A stretch of DNA of 64,000 nt from Exiguobacterium sp. s122 (lineage in GTDB: Bacteria; Bacillota; Bacilli; Exiguobacteriales; Exiguobacteriaceae): NCBI RefSeq assembly GCF_018618475.1, contig NZ_JACSMD010000001.1:1178001-1242000 (forward strand), read 5' to 3'. The first letter of the stretch is position 1, and every line of letters starts with the position of its first letter. Of the stretch, positions 60,078 through 64,000 are shown one piece after another. The notes under the pieces were generated by a model, which was not told where the DNA came from, did no database searches, and saw nothing but the letters and a program-made list of their open reading frames with translations. The position numbers and the translations under genes are program-made.

Positions 60078-60878
60078 ATGAAGAAATTGATGTCTTTACT
60101 CGGAACGCTCGCACTTGCGTTCGCACTCGTCTTACCAGTCAGCGCGGACGGCCATGATGGCGATGCAATGGTCCGGGTACTCCACGCTTCACCTGATGCC
60201 CCAGCGGTCGACGTCTACGTCAACGGGGAAGTCGCAGTCGAAGGCGCGGAGTTCAAAGCACTCACAGATTACCTGACGCTCCCAGCTGGGGATTATAACG
60301 TTGAAATCAAACCAGCAGGCGATGCAGAGACGGTCGTCGTCGCAGCCGACCTCTCACTCGAAGCAGGCAAATTCTACACAGCTGCAGCAATCGGCCAACT
60401 CGAGAATATCGAGATCGCAGCAATGGAAGATGACTCTAACTTTGAAGATGGCAAGTCAAAAGTTCGTGTGGCTCACTTTGCACCGGATGCACCAGCCGTT
60501 GATGTGGCACCAAAAGGTGGAGACCCACTCTTCTCGAACCTCGAGTTCAAAGCGGTATCTGACTATGGTACACTCGATGCCGGCACGTATGACCTTGAAG
60601 TCCGTCCAGCGGGTGCGACTGACGTCGTGAAAGCGCTTGACGGGGTCGCCCTCGAAGGTGGTAAGAACTATACAGCATTCGCCATCGGACTCCTTGAAGG
60701 GGAACCAGCGTTTGAAGTGTTGCTTGCAGCAGACGGTGGGGAAATGGCAGGAGCTCCTGAAACAGGACAAGGCGGACTCGCGCAGCCTGCCTCGATGAAC
60801 TGGTTGCTTGCAGCAGCAGTACTTGGTGCGGCAGCGGCTGGCTTCTACGTCTTTCGTCGTAAGCAGCAAGACGCCTAA
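60078..60878 (+). CDS. DUF4397 surface protein with sorting-type C-terminus
   Basis: 266 residues. Signal peptide MKKLMSLLGTLALAFALVL...SADG. Two DUF4397 repeats follow (about 30-118 and 127-215): each begins (V)RVLHASPDAPAVDVYV / (V)RVAHFAPDAPAVDVAP and ends with FYTAAAIG / NYTAFAIG. After an acidic linker APETG (~226-230) a hydrophobic segment and RRKQQDA follow, the layout of a sortase substrate with an atypical motif (A in place of L). The ATG at 60078 has GGGAGG upstream. The sortase gene overlaps its 3' end. Confidence 0.85.
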   Translation: MKKLMSLLGTLALAFALVLPVSADGHDGDAMVRVLHASPDAPAVDVYVNGEVAVEGAEFKALTDYLTLPAGDYNVEIKPAGDAETVVVAADLSLEAGKFYTAAAIGQLENIEIAAMEDDSNFEDGKSKVRVAHFAPDAPAVDVAPKGGDPLFSNLEFKAVSDYGTLDAGTYDLEVRPAGATDVVKALDGVALEGGKNYTAFAIGLLEGEPAFEVLLAADGGEMAGAPETGQGGLAQPASMNWLLAAAVLGAAAAGFYVFRRKQQDA

Positions 60879-61467
60879 GCTTTTACTGATTGGATCGTTC
60901 GCATTTCTCTCGATGGCCGCCAAGGTCGATGCGCCGGATGAAGAATTCCGACTCCCAACGGTCGGATTCGCCGAACCGCTCGTCCTTGCCTCGACTGAGG
61001 TCAGCCGGCAATCGTTTCACCGGGAAACGTTTATCCCAGAACGACTCCTCATTCCATCACTCGACGTCGACGCGATTATCGAACCGGTCGGGAAAGACCG
61101 ACTCGACCGGATGGATACGCCAGATGACGTCAATGCAGTTGGATGGTATCAATACGGCGCACGTGCCGGTGCAATCGGCAACGTCGTCTTATCCGGACAT
61201 TTGGATGATCTCCAAGGTCCGGCCATCTTTAGCGAACTCGCCACGTTGCAACTCGGAGAGACGGTGACGCTCCGACGCAACGAGCAAGTCGCTCGGTATG
61301 AGGTCGTCTCGTTAGAACGCTATCGGACCGAAGATGTGCCGCTCGCATCCATCTTTGCGGCCACACAATCGGAGCGGTTGCAATTGATCACCTGTGCAGG
61401 GCCGTACGACCCTGAACATGGATACCGCGACCGCATCATCGTGACGGCGAAGCTTATACGAAATTGA
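60808..61467 (+). CDS. Class F-like sortase
   Basis: Up to 219 residues; the start is uncertain. TTG/GTG codons at 60808-60828 lie inside the previous gene, and ATG 60934 would remove the membrane anchor LLLIGSFAFLSM. The catalytic domain has LIPSLDVDAIIEPVG, NVVLSGHLDDLQGPAIF (His), LQLITCAGPYDPEHGY (Cys, TCxG) and YRDRIIV (Arg). GxxGxxVLSGHLD and TCAG are typical of class F. It probably attaches the DUF4397 protein to the wall. Confidence 0.85.
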   Translation: MQQQYLVRQRLASTSFVVSSKTPKLLLIGSFAFLSMAAKVDAPDEEFRLPTVGFAEPLVLASTEVSRQSFHRETFIPERLLIPSLDVDAIIEPVGKDRLDRMDTPDDVNAVGWYQYGARAGAIGNVVLSGHLDDLQGPAIFSELATLQLGETVTLRRNEQVARYEVVSLERYRTEDVPLASIFAATQSERLQLITCAGPYDPEHGYRDRIIVTAKLIRN

Positions 61468-61474
61468 ATCGATG

Positions 61475-61506
61475 GCCCGGAGTGATTGCCACTCCGGGCT
61501 GTTTAT
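61475..61506 (+). terminator. Terminator after the sortase
   Basis: A 10-bp stem GCCCGGAGTG/CACTCCGGGC (61475-61484, 61490-61499), then TGTTTATT. Confidence 0.8.
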
Positions 61507-61512
61507 TGTTAA

Positions 61513-61842
61513 ATGGGGTGTCGTCACTTTTTTTATTCAGAACGCGGAACGGGGAAGAAAACGATCAAATCATTTAGAAAGTATACCTCATCGATCGGTC
61601 TATGGCTTATGATGTACCTTCTCGTCTATATCGCCACAGAACAAGCCGCTTGGAGCTTGTTTCTTGCGAGTGTGAGCTATGTGGTCTGGTTCAACATAAC
61701 AAAGAGATCAGTCAAAAGGCAGGCGCGAGCTATAAACCGAGAGATAAGAGGAATGCACCTTCGCAATGAGGACGATTTGCATAAAGAGGCTAAACGTAGG
61801 TGGGATGAAAAGACACGAAATCGACCGCCTCATGAGAACTAA
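61513..61842 (+). CDS. Small membrane protein, unknown (109 residues)
   Basis: Basic N-terminus, two hydrophobic segments (SIGLWLMMYLLVYIA, AWSLFLASVSYVVWF), then a long charged helix (RQARAINREIRGMHLRNEDDLHKEAKRRWDEK). Not recognised. No good ribosome site before ATG 61513, so the start may be wrong. Confidence 0.45.
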   Translation: MGCRHFFYSERGTGKKTIKSFRKYTSSIGLWLMMYLLVYIATEQAAWSLFLASVSYVVWFNITKRSVKRQARAINREIRGMHLRNEDDLHKEAKRRWDEKTRNRPPHEN

Positions 61843-61853
61843 ATAGATGTAAA

Positions 61854-61900
61854 AAAATAAGCCATAAATCCATCACTGGGATGGGTCTATGGCTTATTTT
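61854..61900. terminator. Bidirectional terminator
   Basis: A long stem AAAATAAGCCATA... with its complement (61854-61874, 61880-61900) with two mismatches. Serves the small membrane gene and the MarR gene. Confidence 0.8.
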
Positions 61901-61917
61901 GACGTCGACGTGGGCCG

Positions 61918-62355
61918 TTACGCGTCCATGCGGTCGAGCAGCTTCGACAAGACGATGAGCTCCTCATCCGAGAAGTCCTCGAACACATCCATCAAGTACT
62001 CGATCTTCATGTCTTCTAACGTCTCGAACAAGGCGCGGCCTTCATCTGTCGCTTGGAGTTCGACGACACGGCGGTCGCGCTCGCTCCGTTCACGTGAGAT
62101 GAGTCCCTTCTTCGTCAACTCATCTGCGAGTGCCGTAATCATCGAGGCCGAGAACTGGAACTCGTTCGAGAGCGCCGATGCAATCTGGGGGCTCGTTTGG
62201 CAGAGTGACCGAAGGATGAAAAATTCATTACGCGTCAAATATTGCGAGAACATCGCGCGGAGGTTTTTTTTCACGCCACGATAGTTCATGCGAATCCCGC
62301 GTTCGGCGTCAGCGACGAGCTGACGGCGGGATGCTGTCTGTACAGGGGTTGTCAT
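61918..62355 (-). CDS. MarR-family regulator
   Basis: 145 residues. Winged-helix core LTRNEFFILRSLCQTSPQIASALSNEF...SASMITALADELTKKGLISRERSERDRRVVELQATDEG, a classical MarR signature with the DxRxxxLxLT-like wing. The long N-terminal tail (TASRRQLVADAERG) is helical. AGGAGGTA is 12 bp before the ATG. No obvious target beyond itself. Confidence 0.88.
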   Translation of the reverse strand: MTTPVQTASRRQLVADAERGIRMNYRGVKKNLRAMFSQYLTRNEFFILRSLCQTSPQIASALSNEFQFSASMITALADELTKKGLISRERSERDRRVVELQATDEGRALFETLEDMKIEYLMDVFEDFSDEELIVLSKLLDRMDA

Positions 62356-62445
62356 CCTCGGAAGTACCTCCTACTTAAAAATCATTATTTGCATATATTT
62401 CAGTACATAAAAACATTCTACAATAAAAACATGAAGTCTGTAAAG

Positions 62446-63504
62446 TTATGTCGGCTCTTCCCGAATCCGTAATTGTTGGATGATTTCGTCATAATGTTTC
62501 AAGTCCGGATAAAACCGACGGAAGAAGAACTCGATTTGCTGGTCATCGCCTTCGACGAGCAACTTGGCGAGCACGGCATAGACGACTCCCATCCCTTGAC
62601 GGGGGAGTAGCGAGGACGGTAAGAGCGCCGAACAGTTCACGGCCCGGTTGAAATACAAGTCGAGCGTCTCGCTCAAGTCGTGGAACGTGCGAATTTGGGC
62701 GTAATGGAACATGCGGGTCAGCTCGATGATTGTCGACAAGTCCGTCTCGAGCAGCCAGTCGCTCTGGAAGATGGCATTGTCGAGTTTCTCGACTGTCGGA
62801 TCGTTCGCGATATAATAGTTCAAGTTGTCGCGTGTGATTGTCACTTCTTCCGGGGAAGCGATGATTCGTTCAACCGTCTCCTGCTCGAACGTCCGGAGCT
62901 GTTTTCGGATGTTGACGAACTCTGAATCGGCGATTTCGAGCAGACCGGCGACGCGACTGAAGCTACGCTTGATTTCTGGTGGGACCGCGTTCGGGTTCTT
63001 GTAGCCGAGGTCGTGCTCGATCTCGGCCCAAGCGTGTTGCAAGATGGACCGGACTTGAATCTCCGCCTCCTTCTCCCGGTACCGCTCATATTCGCCGAGC
63101 GCGAGACGTTTGTCGCTCAAGCCCACCACATAATGGACGGACAAATAGCCGAACTCGTTCGCGTCGAGCAAGGTCGACTTGTCGATGGACTGTTCCCGGT
63201 CGATTCGAAACTCTTCTTCTAGAATTCGGGCGACAGCTCGGACGTCGTCATGAAAATACGTGACGATCCGTAACCCGGCCAAATCTTGTACGTCCCGCAG
63301 CGACCGATATTGATAAGGTTTCCTAGATAATTTTGCATAGAGGCTCTCTGCCTCTTTTGCCCGAGCGACGATGGAATGGAATTGAATCCCGGCATTGTCG
63401 AGCAACTCACTGAGTAATTGCTTCAGTTTGGCCGCGAACGCCTCGTAGTCCTCTTTTTCATTCAAGTAGTCGAGCATGATCGCATTCATGTCTTGTTTCG
63501 GCAT
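62446..63504 (-). CDS. RelA/SpoT-domain protein (ppGpp synthetase-like)
   Basis: 352 residues. The N-terminal half has the synthetase fold: QYRSLRDVQDLAGLRIVTYF, EFGYLSVHYVVGL and EIQVRSILQHAWAEIEHDLGYK (the last is the conserved EIQVR...HxxAE/WxxxxH motif). No HD hydrolase domain, TGS or ACT. The C-terminal ~150 residues are helical and unique. Longer than the small alarmone synthetases RelP/RelQ, so possibly another synthetase type. AAGGAG precedes ATG 63504. Divergent from the next small gene. Confidence 0.82.
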   Translation of the reverse strand: MPKQDMNAIMLDYLNEKEDYEAFAAKLKQLLSELLDNAGIQFHSIVARAKEAESLYAKLSRKPYQYRSLRDVQDLAGLRIVTYFHDDVRAVARILEEEFRIDREQSIDKSTLLDANEFGYLSVHYVVGLSDKRLALGEYERYREKEAEIQVRSILQHAWAEIEHDLGYKNPNAVPPEIKRSFSRVAGLLEIADSEFVNIRKQLRTFEQETVERIIASPEEVTITRDNLNYYIANDPTVEKLDNAIFQSDWLLETDLSTIIELTRMFHYAQIRTFHDLSETLDLYFNRAVNCSALLPSSLLPRQGMGVVYAVLAKLLVEGDDQQIEFFFRRFYPDLKHYDEIIQQLRIREEPT

Positions 63505-63598
63505 CCATATCACTCCTTGTCTCATTGTCATAAGTATAGCATCATTGTTTTCAAGGTACATAAGCCAGGTGAGACCGGAAAACTTGAGGAGGACCAAT

Positions 63599-63826
63599 AT
63601 GAAAGCACAACATACATTTCGTTCGGAGGAGCGCGAGAAGCTTGAAATCGTCGCTTCCCTGTTACAACAGGCCGGATATCAGATCACTTCGATTTCATCC
63701 TCGAACGAAAACATGACGTTCAAAGCGACCCGTGACACGGTCCTGTCTAAACGTGACGAGGAGGAACGAATCAACCAACTCGTCCATCATTTCGGGATCC
63801 TTTCCTGGTCTGTTACGTATCGATGA
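63599..63826 (+). CDS. Small hypothetical protein, 75 residues
   Basis: Not recognised. Helix-rich with FRSEEREKLEIVASLLQQAG and a charged segment (SKRDEEERINQLVHHFG). GAGGAGGACC immediately precedes the ATG. Divergent from the RelA/SpoT-domain gene. Confidence 0.6.
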   Translation: MKAQHTFRSEEREKLEIVASLLQQAGYQITSISSSNENMTFKATRDTVLSKRDEEERINQLVHHFGILSWSVTYR

Positions 63827-63927
63827 ACCTTCTCTGAAACATTCCGTCCGAAATCGGGTTTTAGCGCTCACTTTTTGGGAATAGTATATTATTCGATTTT
63901 GACTGTGAACGTTTAGGAGGATGAAGG

Positions 63928-64000
63928 ATGTTAGAAACGAGAATTGTACGTGATATGACGTCGGTCGACCATGAAGTGAACGGGATGGTGTCGGGCGGCT
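63928..64000 (+). CDS. Start of a gene cut by the window edge
   Basis: ATG 63928 behind TAGGAGGATG; 24 residues visible (MLETRIVRDMTSVDHEVNGM...). Not enough to identify. Confidence 0.6.
   Translation, partial: MLETRIVRDMTSVDHEVNGMVSGG

Noticed and set aside
1-64000. CRISPR array, rRNA operon or complete prophage
   Set aside because: No regularly spaced repeats, no rRNA sequence, and no capsid, terminase or integrase genes were found.

Overview
The window looks like the chromosome of a low-to-moderate GC Gram-positive bacterium of the Bacillales, most likely Exiguobacterium. This is inferred from GC near 50% in the core, strong AGGAGG-type ribosome sites with frequent TTG and GTG starts, type-B RNase P RNA next to ypsC, a TPP-riboswitch ykoFEDC operon, an HssRS-HrtBA heme system, a Yxd/Bce-type peptide-response module and S-box control of msrA. 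The genus is an inference; no 16S rRNA is present.

Layout. 1-2974: core genes, namely the end of a GT2/GtrA protein, a DnaQ-like exonuclease, a Cys-rich copper-binding-type protein, tRNA-Ala(GGC) and a GRP-family sugar transporter. About 3,000-25,100: an accessory island, much of it visibly AT-rich, with four insertion-sequence relics (one IS3, two IS21 types, one IS21/ISL3 chimera). Cargo includes an XRE regulator with two tiny genes, a three-gene AT-rich cassette of unknown function (secreted protein, anchored helical protein, polytopic membrane protein), a ribbon-helix-helix/coiled-coil gene interrupted by an in-frame TGA and lying beside four TGTATACA sites, two ABC systems (one a complete two-component/BceAB-type/YxeA module), RidA with a divergent HxlR regulator, and a TerC relic.

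25,100-64,000: compact core chromosome. It contains msrA with a SAM-I riboswitch, an amidase, an RlmN-type methyltransferase, a lactonase-like protein, a Zur-box-controlled COG0523 GTPase, the thiamine-related ykoFEDC ECF transporter, a CPBP protease, the hssRS-hrtBA operon with its HssR direct repeat, a secreted subtilase, rnpB-ypsC, a TetR/SDR divergent pair with twin operators, a secreted nuclease lipoprotein, alanine and proline sodium symporters, a D,D-carboxypeptidase, an M32 carboxypeptidase with a glycerophosphodiesterase, a DUF4397 surface protein with its own class F-like sortase, a MarR regulator and a RelA/SpoT-domain protein. Several convergent gene pairs share one bidirectional terminator.

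The best candidates for something undescribed are the cassette at 7444-10491, the RHH/coiled-coil locus with TGTATACA sites at 10557-11731, and the paired DUF4397 substrate and sortase at 60078-61467. No CRISPR array, rRNA or complete prophage was seen.
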